A DNA stretch of 64,000 nucleotides from Microcella daejeonensis (GTDB taxonomy: Bacteria > Actinomycetota > Actinomycetes > Actinomycetales > Microbacteriaceae): NCBI RefSeq assembly GCF_026625045.1, contig NZ_CP113089.1, positions 434,001 to 498,000 of the forward strand. The letters run 5' to 3'. The stretch's first letter is position 1, and every line of letters begins with the position of its first letter. The translations under genes were made by a program, and so were the position numbers. The notes beneath the pieces are model-generated. The model worked only from the letters and a program-made list of their open reading frames with translations, was not told where the DNA came from and did no database searches. Shown here piece by piece: positions 21,325 through 29,972 of this stretch.

Positions 21325-23982
21325 ATGGGCATCACGAGCATGAGCACGGTCGTCGGCCTGCTGGCCGCGACGCTGACGGTCGCGCCTGCGCCCGCGGCGG
21401 AGAGCGCCTGGATCGTCGAGACGGCGCCCGGCGCGGTCGAGGTCGTCGCGGCCGTCGCCGAGGATCTGGGCGGCGAGCCCGTCGAGACCTTCGACGACGC
21501 GTTCAGCGGCGTGGCCGCGGAACTCACCGACGCCGAGGCCGGGGTGCTCGAGCAGCGCCCCGACGTCGTGGCCGTGCATCCCGACATCGAGATCACGCTC
21601 TTCGACACGCAGACCAGCGCCCCCTGGCACCTCTCCCGGCTCGACCAGGCGACCGCGCCGGCGGATGGCACCTACTCGTACCCGGCGAGCGCCGGAAGCG
21701 GCGTGCGGGTCTACGTCGTCGACTCGGGCATCTCGCCGAACCCGGGCCAGCTGGGATCCCGACTGCTGCCCGGCGTCAGCGCTCTCGCCGGCGACCCGTC
21801 GACCGCCGACTGCCAGGGGCACGGCACCCACGTCGCCGGCATCGTCGCGAGCACCGCCTACGGCGTCGCCAAGAAGGCCTCGGTCGTGCCCGTGAGGGTG
21901 TTCTCGTGCAGCGGCTCGACCAGCTCCTCGACCGTCATCAGCGGGCTGAACTGGATCGCCGCGAACCACCCCGCCGGCACCCCGGGCATCGTAAACATGA
22001 GCCTCGGCGGTCCGGCCAGCTCGCCGCTCGACAGCGCCGTGCAGAACCTCATCACCCGCGGCATGATCGTCACCGTCGCGGCCGGCAACGGCGGCGCGGA
22101 TCAGATCGGCGACGATGCCTGCACCGAGTCGCCCGCGCGCGTTCCAGCGGCCCTGACCGTGGGTGCGACGACGACGACGGATGCCCGAGCGGCGTACTCT
22201 AATTTCGGCACCTGCCTAGACCTCTTCGCCCCGGGCAGCGCGGTGCGATCCCTGTACTTCGCCGACCCGTCGTCCTCGATCAGCATGTCGGGCACCTCGA
22301 TGGCGTCGCCGGTCGTTGCCGGCGTCGCGGCGCTCGCCTGGAGCGAGTCGCCCGGCGCCTCCGCTCGCCAGGTCGAGAGCCGACTCGTCTCCACGTCCCG
22401 AGCGGGCGTCGCCTCCGGTCGAGGTGCGGGAAGCCCTGACCGACTGGTCGCCGTTACTATTGCCGCTCCGACCGATTCGGCCGGAGCCCTCGCCATCGCG
22501 GCCGAGCACCAGCGCAGGGGAGGGTCGTCCGGCCCGCTGGGCGCAGCGCTCTCCGCTCCGGCCTGCGCCTACTCCACGACCGAGTGCTGGGGCGATTTCA
22601 CCTCGGGAGTGATCCACTGGAGCTCTAAAACCGGCGTCCGCGTGGTGGGCCCCGAGCTGATCGTGGCGTACCGGGCGGTCGGGGGGCCCTCGGGGACGGT
22701 CGGGCCTCCCGTGACCGACGCCACCGCGGCCTCGGGCGGGGTCACCCAGGGCTTCCGACAGGGCGTCGGCTACACCTCAGCCGCCGGCTCCGTCATCCAC
22801 CGCACGGGGAGCGCGATTCACGCCCGCTACGCCACCGGGGGCGGGCCGACGGGCGGGCTCGGGTGGCCGACGTCCACCGAGCAGTGCGGGGGGTCACGGT
22901 GCGCCGCCGAGTTCGAGCACGGCGTGATCAGCTGGATGCCGGCCACCGGCGTCCACGAGGTGGGGCCGGACTTCATCGCGGCCTACCGGCAGGCCGGAGG
23001 CACGGCCGGAGCGCTCGGACTGCCGATCGACGTCCCGCGGACGTACGTCGCCGGGATTTCCGGCACCGCGCAGAACTTCGAGGGCGGCTACATCTACGGG
23101 TCGTCCGCGGGGACGGTCCCCCTGCGGAAAAACAGCGGGATCTTCCAGCGCTACTCGGCGACCGGTTCGCAGTACGGTCCGCTCGGATGGCCGACCGCCA
23201 CCGAGGTGTGCCTCGGCGCCTCGTGCCGGGCGGATTTCGTGAACGGCTCGATCGCTTGGACGCCGTCGACCGGCGTGCGCGTCGTCGCTGAACCCCTCCG
23301 GTCCGCCTGGGACTCGATCGGCGGTCAGAGTGGAGTGCTAGGCAGCCCCCAGGGGGAGCAAGTGGCCTACTTCGCCGGCACGGCCGCCTCGGGGTCGGCG
23401 CAAGACTTCCTCGGGGGCTACGTCTACTCCTCCTCCGCAGGAACCGTCGGCCTCAGGAAGAACAGCGGGATCTTCCAGCGCTACGGGGCGTCCGGCTCTC
23501 AATACGGCCCCGCTGGCTGGCCCGTGACGGAGGAGCAGTGCTGGGAACCCACGGCCTGCGCCGTCGCGTTCGAGCGGCAGACCATCACCTGGACGCCGTC
23601 CGCCGGAGTCCGCGTCGTCGCGGGGGCCCTCGACGGTGCGTACCGCGCCGCGGGCGGCGCGCGCAGTCCGCTCGGCCCTGCAACCAGCGATCCCTTTACC
23701 GACCGTTCCAACGGAGGGGGTACTGCACAGGCGTTCACGGGGGGATATGGTTACCAATCGGCCGCCGGTGCTGCGGTCCTGGCCCTCGACTCCGTTGTCT
23801 TCCAGGAATACGCGCGTCAGGGATCCCAGCGCGGCCCCCTCGGCTGGCCACTCGGTTCGGAGCGCTGCGATGATGAAGGCTGCGTCCTTGTCACGCAGGG
23901 TGGATGGATCACCTGGGCCCGCGGAGCATCGACGGCCACGACGGTGCTGACCTCGACGACGGGCTCCAACCGCGAGGGGTGA
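21325..23982 (+). CDS. Secreted subtilisin-like (S8) serine protease with LGFP repeats
   Basis: 885 residues from ATG 21325, chosen because GGGGGAG lies 8 bases upstream and the product then starts with a signal peptide (1-25); ATG 21283 is an alternative. Residues 27-90 resemble an I9 propeptide. The protease domain (about 100-385) is proteinase-K-like with Asp133 (YVVDSGIS), His166 (GHGTHVAGI), Asn255 (AAGNGG) and Ser325 (SGTSMASPVVAG). The C-terminal 490 residues hold tandem LGFP modules, each with a Cys pair, an aromatic W.P turn and a GGxxGxLGxP strand, probably binding the cell wall. A signal-bearing protease with about five such modules suggests a wall-bound protease. The same module type is used in the protein at 42723-45185. 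Confidence 0.93.
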   Translation: MGITSMSTVVGLLAATLTVAPAPAAESAWIVETAPGAVEVVAAVAEDLGGEPVETFDDAFSGVAAELTDAEAGVLEQRPDVVAVHPDIEITLFDTQTSAPWHLSRLDQATAPADGTYSYPASAGSGVRVYVVDSGISPNPGQLGSRLLPGVSALAGDPSTADCQGHGTHVAGIVASTAYGVAKKASVVPVRVFSCSGSTSSSTVISGLNWIAANHPAGTPGIVNMSLGGPASSPLDSAVQNLITRGMIVTVAAGNGGADQIGDDACTESPARVPAALTVGATTTTDARAAYSNFGTCLDLFAPGSAVRSLYFADPSSSISMSGTSMASPVVAGVAALAWSESPGASARQVESRLVSTSRAGVASGRGAGSPDRLVAVTIAAPTDSAGALAIAAEHQRRGGSSGPLGAALSAPACAYSTTECWGDFTSGVIHWSSKTGVRVVGPELIVAYRAVGGPSGTVGPPVTDATAASGGVTQGFRQGVGYTSAAGSVIHRTGSAIHARYATGGGPTGGLGWPTSTEQCGGSRCAAEFEHGVISWMPATGVHEVGPDFIAAYRQAGGTAGALGLPIDVPRTYVAGISGTAQNFEGGYIYGSSAGTVPLRKNSGIFQRYSATGSQYGPLGWPTATEVCLGASCRADFVNGSIAWTPSTGVRVVAEPLRSAWDSIGGQSGVLGSPQGEQVAYFAGTAASGSAQDFLGGYVYSSSAGTVGLRKNSGIFQRYGASGSQYGPAGWPVTEEQCWEPTACAVAFERQTITWTPSAGVRVVAGALDGAYRAAGGARSPLGPATSDPFTDRSNGGGTAQAFTGGYGYQSAAGAAVLALDSVVFQEYARQGSQRGPLGWPLGSERCDDEGCVLVTQGGWITWARGASTATTVLTSTTGSNREG

Positions 23983-24111
23983 CGATCCGACAGCGCGCGG
24001 CGATGCAATGGCACCCGGCCTGAGCAGGATCGACAAAGGCGCCCGGCGGAGCGAGCGTGCTGCCTACTCTGAGGACAGCACACTTCGCTTATCCAGAGGA
24101 ATTTCTCCGAC

Positions 24112-25293
24112 ATGACCGACTTCCCCACCCTCGCCAGTGACTTCTACGGCTTCGAGAACGCTCTCGCGGACCATGAGAAGGAGGCGCTGCTCGCGCTGCG
24201 CCTCGATGCCGAGTCTCAGCTCAAGCCGCTCGTGAACGACGCGTGGGACAAGGCGGAGTTCCCGCGCGAGATCGTCGACGTGCTGCACCGGCACCCCCTC
24301 TTCGGGCAGCTGTGGGGCGAGACGCGCACCGGCGAGTACTCCGCCCTGTACGGCGGCTGGTCGGCGCTCGAGCTCGCGCGCATCGACGCGAGCGTGGCGA
24401 CGTACGTCGGCGTGCAGAACGGCCTGGCCATGGGCTCGATCGGCGTCAACGGCTCGGCGGAGCAGAAGGCCCACTGGCTGCCGAAGCTCGCCAGCGGCGA
24501 GGTCATCGGCGCCTTCGGTCTGACCGAGCCGCTCTCCGGCAGCGACGCCGCGCAGGGCCTCCGCACGACCGCGACCCCCGATGGCGACGGCTGGGTGCTC
24601 AACGGCGCCAAGCGCTGGATCGGCAACGCCACCTTCAGCGACATCACCATCATCTGGGCGAAGAGCACCGTCGACGGCCAGGTCAAGGGCTTCATCGTGC
24701 CGACCGACGCCCCCGGCTACACGGCGACGAAGATCGAGCGCAAGCAGTCGCTGCGCATCGTCCAGAACGCCGACATCACCCTCGAGAACGTGCGCCTGGA
24801 TGCCGCTCACAAGCTCGAGAAGGCCGAGTCGTTCCGCAACACCGCGGCGGTCCTCCGGCTCACGCGCGCGGACGTCGCCTGGGCCGCCGTCGGCACCGCC
24901 ATCGGAGCGTACGAGGCCGCGGTCGCCTACACGAAGGAGCGCGTGCAGTTCGGCAAGCCGATCGCGCACCACCAGCTCATCCAGGACCTGCTGAGCCGCA
25001 GCCTGATGAACATCACCGCGTCGATCGCGATGTGCACGAAGGTCTCGCAGATGCAGGATGCCGGCACCCAGCGCGACGAGCACGCCTCGATGGCGAAGGC
25101 GTACTGCACGACTGCGATGCGCGAGACGGTCGCGATGTGCCGCGAGGCGCTCGGCGGCAACGGCATCGTGCTCGACTACGACGTGGCGCGCTTCCACGCC
25201 GACGCCGAGGCGCTCTACAGCTACGAGGGCACGCGCGAGATGAACAGCCTCATCGTGGGCCGGGCCATCACGGGGGTCAGCGCCTTCGTGTGA
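24112..25293 (+). CDS. Acyl-CoA dehydrogenase
   Basis: 393 residues covering the N-terminal helical, middle beta and C-terminal helical domains of the family. Visible signatures are FGLTEPLSGSDAA and WVLNGAKRWIGNATFSD in the FAD/substrate region, and SYEGTREMNSLIVGRAITG at the C-terminus with the catalytic Glu in YEGT. Closest in pattern to glutaryl-CoA dehydrogenase-like members, but the substrate cannot be fixed. The protein is cytoplasmic, reducing FAD and passing electrons to ETF. AGAGGA precedes the ATG by about 10 bases. Its 3' end overlaps the convergent gene by 17 bases. It is metabolically isolated among envelope genes. Confidence 0.93.
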   Translation: MTDFPTLASDFYGFENALADHEKEALLALRLDAESQLKPLVNDAWDKAEFPREIVDVLHRHPLFGQLWGETRTGEYSALYGGWSALELARIDASVATYVGVQNGLAMGSIGVNGSAEQKAHWLPKLASGEVIGAFGLTEPLSGSDAAQGLRTTATPDGDGWVLNGAKRWIGNATFSDITIIWAKSTVDGQVKGFIVPTDAPGYTATKIERKQSLRIVQNADITLENVRLDAAHKLEKAESFRNTAAVLRLTRADVAWAAVGTAIGAYEAAVAYTKERVQFGKPIAHHQLIQDLLSRSLMNITASIAMCTKVSQMQDAGTQRDEHASMAKAYCTTAMRETVAMCREALGGNGIVLDYDVARFHADAEALYSYEGTREMNSLIVGRAITGVSAFV

Positions 25294-26449
25294 GCACGGC
25301 GCGCCAGCCTGCCTGCTCCCGCACCCGGGCGGGGTAGATCCGACGGGCGAGCGTGGCCTTCTCCTGCTGCGCCGCCGCCAGGATCCGGCTGAACGCCTCG
25401 TCCCGCGCTGGCTCCGGGAGCGCGGAGCGTGCTTCCATCCGGCTGACGAGCGGCCACCCCGTGCCCCACCGGCGAAGCAGCGCATGCTTCTGCGCGTAGT
25501 AGTCCTCATCGCTGACCACCGCCAGCCCCGCGGCACCGTGCGCTGCCGCCAGCAGATGGAAGTGGAATCGGGTCGTCAGCCATACCTGGCCGGGGCGCGC
25601 GGGCAACCCCGTCTCCCATAGGAACTCGAAGGGCAGGAAGGCCGCATCGGGGTAATCTGTCCGATAGCGCCCCCACCGCCGACCATCGAACTGCGGATAA
25701 CCCTCGACGAACCCGATCGAGCGAGAACCCCTCTCCCGAGCGCGTGCGATGAAGTCCGCGACGATGCGAACCTCCTCCTCCTCCTCGATGCTCGCGGCAC
25801 CGAGATCACCTTGGATCAGGATCATGATGTCGGGCGCACCGTCGGGCTCGGCCGTCACGACCTCCTGCCAGCGGAGCACGGCGTCATCCCACCCAAGTGG
25901 AATTCCCCCGACAGCGGCACTCGCATCGTCGCGCGCCTCGGCGACGGAGAACTCGGCGAGGTCGGCGCGAAGCAGCTGCTCCGCTGACGGATCACTCGGG
26001 ACGAGTCCCGCACCCGTGATGTGGGCTGGGATCCCCCGGGTTGAGGAGAGGTGAGCGCCGATTGCGATGAACGCGAGGTTCTCCGGCCACAGCGCGTTGA
26101 GAAAGCCACCTCCCACGACGTGATACGATCCGGCGTCGCGAAGCAGGAGGAGTCCGGAGTCCAGCTCTGGCGTCCCCAGGTCGTCGACCATCGTGGTTAC
26201 GTACCGACGAAGTGTCGGGTAATCCGCGCTCGGCGCGCGACGGCTCAAATGCCAGAGCGTGTTCACGAACCGAGCTCGCGGGTTCTCTGCCCGCATCAGG
26301 ATGGCGGTGCGGCCGGGCTCCGGGCTGTCCACCCAGACGGTGCGATCGGGCTGGTGCTCCGCGAGGTGCCTGAGCCAGGTGCGCAGTACGATCTCATCGC
26401 CGTAATTCGGCATGCCGGCTGCGCTAATCAGGTATGCCGCTCTGTCCAC
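25277..26449 (-). CDS. Polysaccharide pyruvyl transferase family protein
   Basis: 390 residues. The N-terminus YLISAAGMPNYGDEIVLRTWLRHL has the N-[YF]-GD signature of the PS_pyruv_trans family; VVGGGFLNALWPENLAFIAIG is the second conserved block, and TRFHFHLLAAAHGAAGLAVVSDEDYYAQKH the C-terminal one. Members transfer pyruvate from PEP to sugars as a ketal, adding negative charge to surface polymers; the donor and acceptor here are not provable from sequence. The gene is divergent from the O-antigen ligase pair with about 90 bases between starts, so the three may decorate and polymerise or ligate one glycan. Confidence 0.85.
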   Translation of the reverse strand: MDRAAYLISAAGMPNYGDEIVLRTWLRHLAEHQPDRTVWVDSPEPGRTAILMRAENPRARFVNTLWHLSRRAPSADYPTLRRYVTTMVDDLGTPELDSGLLLLRDAGSYHVVGGGFLNALWPENLAFIAIGAHLSSTRGIPAHITGAGLVPSDPSAEQLLRADLAEFSVAEARDDASAAVGGIPLGWDDAVLRWQEVVTAEPDGAPDIMILIQGDLGAASIEEEEEVRIVADFIARARERGSRSIGFVEGYPQFDGRRWGRYRTDYPDAAFLPFEFLWETGLPARPGQVWLTTRFHFHLLAAAHGAAGLAVVSDEDYYAQKHALLRRWGTGWPLVSRMEARSALPEPARDEAFSRILAAAQQEKATLARRIYPARVREQAGWRAVLTRRR

Positions 26450-26527
26450 AAACGAACGTTACGTGGCGGGGTGCAAGAAATCGAACGTGCGTTACTGTCG
26501 GGTCTCACCCGGCGAACGTGTCGCCGG

Positions 26528-26533
26528 TAGGCT
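26528..26533 (+). promoter_or_regulatory. Possible -10 element for leaderless transcription of the ligase pair
   Basis: TAGGCT lies 6 bases before the ATG at 26540, and no ribosome-binding sequence is seen. This layout is typical of leaderless transcripts in actinobacteria. No convincing -35 was found. Confidence 0.35.
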
Positions 26534-26539
26534 CTTGCC

Positions 26540-27862
26540 ATGTCTTGGCTCCGGGAGCGCCGCGTCGCCCTCGCCGCCCTCACTCTGTTCACGCTGCTCG
26601 CCGGCGACGTGTGGCGCTACTCGATCACGTGGTTCGGCTGGGGCGCGATCATCGCCGGGCTCCTGGCGTGCTGGGTCGTCATCGCCGTGCGCGAGCGGGT
26701 CGACGTGAGGCGCATCCCGAAGCCCCTCGCGGCTCTGCTGATGCTCATGGTCGCGTCGATCCTGTGGTCGGCGTACCCGGGAGCGTCGGCGCTCGGAGCG
26801 CTCTCGACGCTCGTCACCGCCTTCGGCGCGATCGTCATGGCTAAGACCGTCGGCCTGCCGTCGATGCTGCGGGCGCTCGGGGTCGCCCTGCGCTGGGTGA
26901 TCGGCCTGTCGCTCGTGTTCGAACTGGCGGTCGAGGTGCTCGTCGGCCGCCCGATCCTGCCGTTGTGGGTCTCGTACGAGGAGCCGTTCCCGCGGGCCTA
27001 CTACTGGTCGCGCTCGCTGCTCTTCGACGGCGGCCGCATCCAGGGGATCATGGGCAACGCGAACCTGCTGGGGCTCGCCGCGCTGCTGGCCATCATCGTG
27101 TTCTCCATCCAGCTCGCCGACCGGCGCGTGGGCCGGGTCGCCGGCATCGCCTGGCTGATCGCCGCCGTGGCCGCCTTCGCGCTCTCCGGCTCGGGCACCG
27201 TCATCGCGATGACCATCGCCGTCGCCGCCGTGCTCGGCGTGCTGCTGATCGCCCGGCGCCTGGGAACCCGAGGCCGCCTGATCCTCTACGGCGTCTTCGC
27301 CGCCGGCACCGCCGCGTTCACCGCGCTCGTCCTCGCGCTGCGCGAGCCCCTTCTCGACCTGCTCGGGCGCAGCAGCGACCTCACCTTCCGGCTCGACATC
27401 TGGGCCTCGGTCGTCGAGCTCATCGGCGAGCGCCCGGTGCTCGGCTGGGGCTGGGTGAGCTACTGGGCGCCATGGGTCGCGCCGTTCGACGATCTCGCCG
27501 TCTACGGGGGCGTGCGCTACCTGCAGGCGCACAGCGCCTGGCTCGATGTCGCGTTCCAGCTGGGACTCGTCGGCGCGGCCGTCTTCGCCGCCCTCGCGAT
27601 CACGACGCTGCTGCGCTGCTGGTCGTGGGCGGTGGATGCTCCCTCCGACCCGCGCGCGGCCACCCCCGCCCTTCGGCTGCTGCCCGCCCTGCTCATCGTC
27701 GCCCTGCTGGTGCAGAGTCTCGCCGAGTCGCGCATCCTGGTGGAGGCCGGATGGCTGCTGCTCGTCTACCTCGCCGTGGCCTCCCGCTCGCACAGCGGCT
27801 GGTTCGAGGCGCCGCCCCGCCCCGCGCTCGCGGGCGGATCCCGCGACCGGGCGCGGACATGA
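26540..27862 (+). CDS. O-antigen ligase/polymerase-like membrane protein (first of pair)
   Basis: 440 residues with about 11-12 hydrophobic segments. The Wzy_C/WaaL-type central region is visible: GGRIQGIMGNANLLGLAALLA (segment 5), a periplasmic loop of about 60 residues with RLDIWASVVELIGERPVLGWGWVSYW, and LQAHSAWLDVAFQLGL with the His typical of the ligase loop. Such proteins join or polymerise lipid-linked glycans outside the membrane. The ATG follows without a clear ribosome site. The gene overlaps the next by 4 bases (ATGA), indicating coupled translation. Whether it is a ligase or a polymerase cannot be decided. Confidence 0.85.
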   Translation: MSWLRERRVALAALTLFTLLAGDVWRYSITWFGWGAIIAGLLACWVVIAVRERVDVRRIPKPLAALLMLMVASILWSAYPGASALGALSTLVTAFGAIVMAKTVGLPSMLRALGVALRWVIGLSLVFELAVEVLVGRPILPLWVSYEEPFPRAYYWSRSLLFDGGRIQGIMGNANLLGLAALLAIIVFSIQLADRRVGRVAGIAWLIAAVAAFALSGSGTVIAMTIAVAAVLGVLLIARRLGTRGRLILYGVFAAGTAAFTALVLALREPLLDLLGRSSDLTFRLDIWASVVELIGERPVLGWGWVSYWAPWVAPFDDLAVYGGVRYLQAHSAWLDVAFQLGLVGAAVFAALAITTLLRCWSWAVDAPSDPRAATPALRLLPALLIVALLVQSLAESRILVEAGWLLLVYLAVASRSHSGWFEAPPRPALAGGSRDRART

Positions 27863-29163
27863 GCGGGGCCTCCGCCGCGGCGGGCGCCGCCGCCGGTCGC
27901 GGACGCGCCCTGCTCGCCGAGGCCCGCGAGCAGTTCTCCTCGCCCCAGTTCAGCCAGGTGCTCACCGAGGTGATCATCGTGGTCGCCCTCTGCACGCACG
28001 CGGTGCGCGCGTTCTTCGGCTGGCCGGGCGCGATCGCCATCATCGTGACGCTCGTGGTGCTGGCCGGCCTGAGCATCGCGGGCCAGCCCGATCGGGTCGA
28101 GTGGCGGGGCATCCTGCCGGTCTCGCTCATCGCCCTGTTCACCCTGATGGTGCTGAGCGTGCTCTGGAGCCAGTACAACTGGGCCTCCGTCGGCGGCGTG
28201 CTCTACGCGCTCGCCTTCGCCGCTCTGGGCCTCTACATCGCGCTCGTGCGCGACACCATCCAGGTGGTGCGCGGCGTCGGCAACGGGCTGCGCTGGGTGC
28301 TGACCGTCTCGCTGGCGCTCGAGGTGCTGAGCGGCATCATCATCGACACCCCGCTGCGCTTCCTCGAGATCGGCGGCGACCTCGCGGCGGGCGGGCCGAT
28401 CGAGGGGCTCGCGGGCACCCGCAACTCGCTCGCGTTCCTCGCGGCCCTGGCAGCCCTGAGCTTCTGGGTGGAGTACCGCACCCGGTCGGTGCCGCGCGCG
28501 CTCACGGCCTACTCGCTCGCCCTCGCGGCGGCGTGCCTGGTGTTCGCGCGCTCCCCCGTCAGCTGGCTCGTGCTCTCGGCCGTCGCCGTCGCCGGCCTCG
28601 CGCTGGTCGGCCTGCGCCGCATGCAGGCCGAGCGGCGCCGCGCGGTGCAGGGCGCCCTGCTCGTCTCCGCCGTGGTGGCGGTGGGCGTCGGCTGGATCTT
28701 CCGCTCCCCCCTGGTCGACGCGGTGGATGCCGCTGCCGACGTCACCGCCCGCACGAGCGTCTGGGCGCAGGTCGAGGCCTGGGCGACCGTCTACCCCGTT
28801 CAGGGCTGGGGCTGGGTCGGCGCGTGGCCGCTCGAGGTCTTCCCGTTCCTCACCATCGACGACGCCTTCGGTCGCCCCGCGGAGTCGGCTCTCAACGCCT
28901 TCGTCGACATCACCCTCCAGCTCGGCCTCGCCGGCCTCATCGCCCTCATCGTGGCGCTCGGCCTGGCGCTCGTGCGCGCCTGGCTCGTCGCCTCTGATCG
29001 GCGTTCGACCGTGCACGTCTGGCCGGCGCTGACCCTCGTGCTGCTGCTGGCGAACAGCATGACCGAGAGCTACCTGCTCGCCGAGGGCGGCCTGATGCTC
29101 TTCGTGCTGTGCGCCGTCACCGCGGCGCGCGGGCGCTCGTGGCGGGGCCGACTGCCCCGGTAG
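27859..29163 (+). CDS. O-antigen ligase/polymerase-like membrane protein (second of pair)
   Basis: 434 residues starting MSGASAAAGAAAG at an ATG that overlaps the preceding stop. It has about 10-12 hydrophobic segments and the same layout as its neighbour: GPIEGLAGTRNSLAFLAALA matches the GxxGNxNxLG block, TARTSVWAQVEAWATVYPVQG and WGWVGAWP match the loop, and ESALNAFVDITLQLGLAG matches the HSxxLxxxxQLG block but with Asn in place of His. Tandem divergent paralogues probably act on different substrates or as a pair. The longer in-frame upstream region is a shadow of the first gene. Confidence 0.85.
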   Translation: MSGASAAAGAAAGRGRALLAEAREQFSSPQFSQVLTEVIIVVALCTHAVRAFFGWPGAIAIIVTLVVLAGLSIAGQPDRVEWRGILPVSLIALFTLMVLSVLWSQYNWASVGGVLYALAFAALGLYIALVRDTIQVVRGVGNGLRWVLTVSLALEVLSGIIIDTPLRFLEIGGDLAAGGPIEGLAGTRNSLAFLAALAALSFWVEYRTRSVPRALTAYSLALAAACLVFARSPVSWLVLSAVAVAGLALVGLRRMQAERRRAVQGALLVSAVVAVGVGWIFRSPLVDAVDAAADVTARTSVWAQVEAWATVYPVQGWGWVGAWPLEVFPFLTIDDAFGRPAESALNAFVDITLQLGLAGLIALIVALGLALVRAWLVASDRRSTVHVWPALTLVLLLANSMTESYLLAEGGLMLFVLCAVTAARGRSWRGRLPR

Positions 29164-29225
29164 ACGACCTGGCTGCGGGTGGCTCCTTGCGCCCTCTTAT
29201 GGAGTCCCGCCGGAGTTTCGTTGGA

Positions 29226-29972
29226 CTAGACGTCCTTCTGCAGGGCCGCGATCGCGTCGTCGACCGTCCCATCGAAGATCATTCGACCGTGGCGGATCAC
29301 CACACCACGAGTGCACAGCTGCGAGACCATCCCGAGGTCGTGGCTGACGACGAACATCGTCTTGTTCTGCGACGCCAGTTCCTTGATCTTCGCGACGCAC
29401 TTCTCGCGGAACGGCGCATCTCCGACGGCCAGCACTTCGTCGACCAGGAGGATATCGAGCTCGGTATGGATTGCGACGGAGAAGGCCAATCGCACGAACA
29501 TCCCCGAGGAGTAGTGCTTGACCTCAGTGTCGATGAACTCGCCGATCTCCGAGAAGGCCACGATCTCATCGAACCGAGCGTCGATCTCCGACCGCCGCAT
29601 GCCCAGGATCGCCGCGTTGAGGTACACGTTCTCTCGGCCGGACAGGTCCGGATGGAATCCGGCCCCGACTTCGATGAGGCCGGCCACCCGACCGCGAGTG
29701 AGGATCCGCCCCCCATCAGGCTTCAGCACCCCGGAGATGAGCTTCAGCAATGTGCTCTTGCCCGAGCCGTTGTACCCCAGCAGCGCGACCGACTCCCCCT
29801 CCGCCACGGTGAAGCTGATGCCCTCGAGCGCCTGGAAGGACGTCGACGTTGTCTTTCGCTTCACCCATGCCACGAAGGATTCCTTGAACGAGTGGGTGTG
29901 CCGCAGCGTAAAGACCTTATCGACGGAGTCGATGATGATCCGGGGGTTCGCGAGATCAGAGGTCCTGGGCAA
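29226..29972 (-). CDS. ABC transporter ATP-binding protein for polysaccharide export (Wzt/TagH-type)
   Basis: 248 residues. Walker A GYNGSGKST, signature YSSGMFVRLAF and Walker B ILLVDEVLAVGD are all intact, followed by the H-loop VVSHD. The N-terminus (IIIDSVDKVFTLRHTHSFKE) is typical of polysaccharide exporters. The protein ends after the nucleotide-binding domain, so the C-terminal carbohydrate-binding domain found in some Wzt proteins is absent, as in RfbE/Rv3781-type exporters. No ATG or GTG fits the start; TTG at 29972 with GAGGG upstream overlaps the permease gene by 17 bases. It powers export of the glycan built by the genes upstream in the array. Confidence 0.9.
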   Translation of the reverse strand: MPRTSDLANPRIIIDSVDKVFTLRHTHSFKESFVAWVKRKTTSTSFQALEGISFTVAEGESVALLGYNGSGKSTLLKLISGVLKPDGGRILTRGRVAGLIEVGAGFHPDLSGRENVYLNAAILGMRRSEIDARFDEIVAFSEIGEFIDTEVKHYSSGMFVRLAFSVAIHTELDILLVDEVLAVGDAPFREKCVAKIKELASQNKTMFVVSHDLGMVSQLCTRGVVIRHGRMIFDGTVDDAIAALQKDV

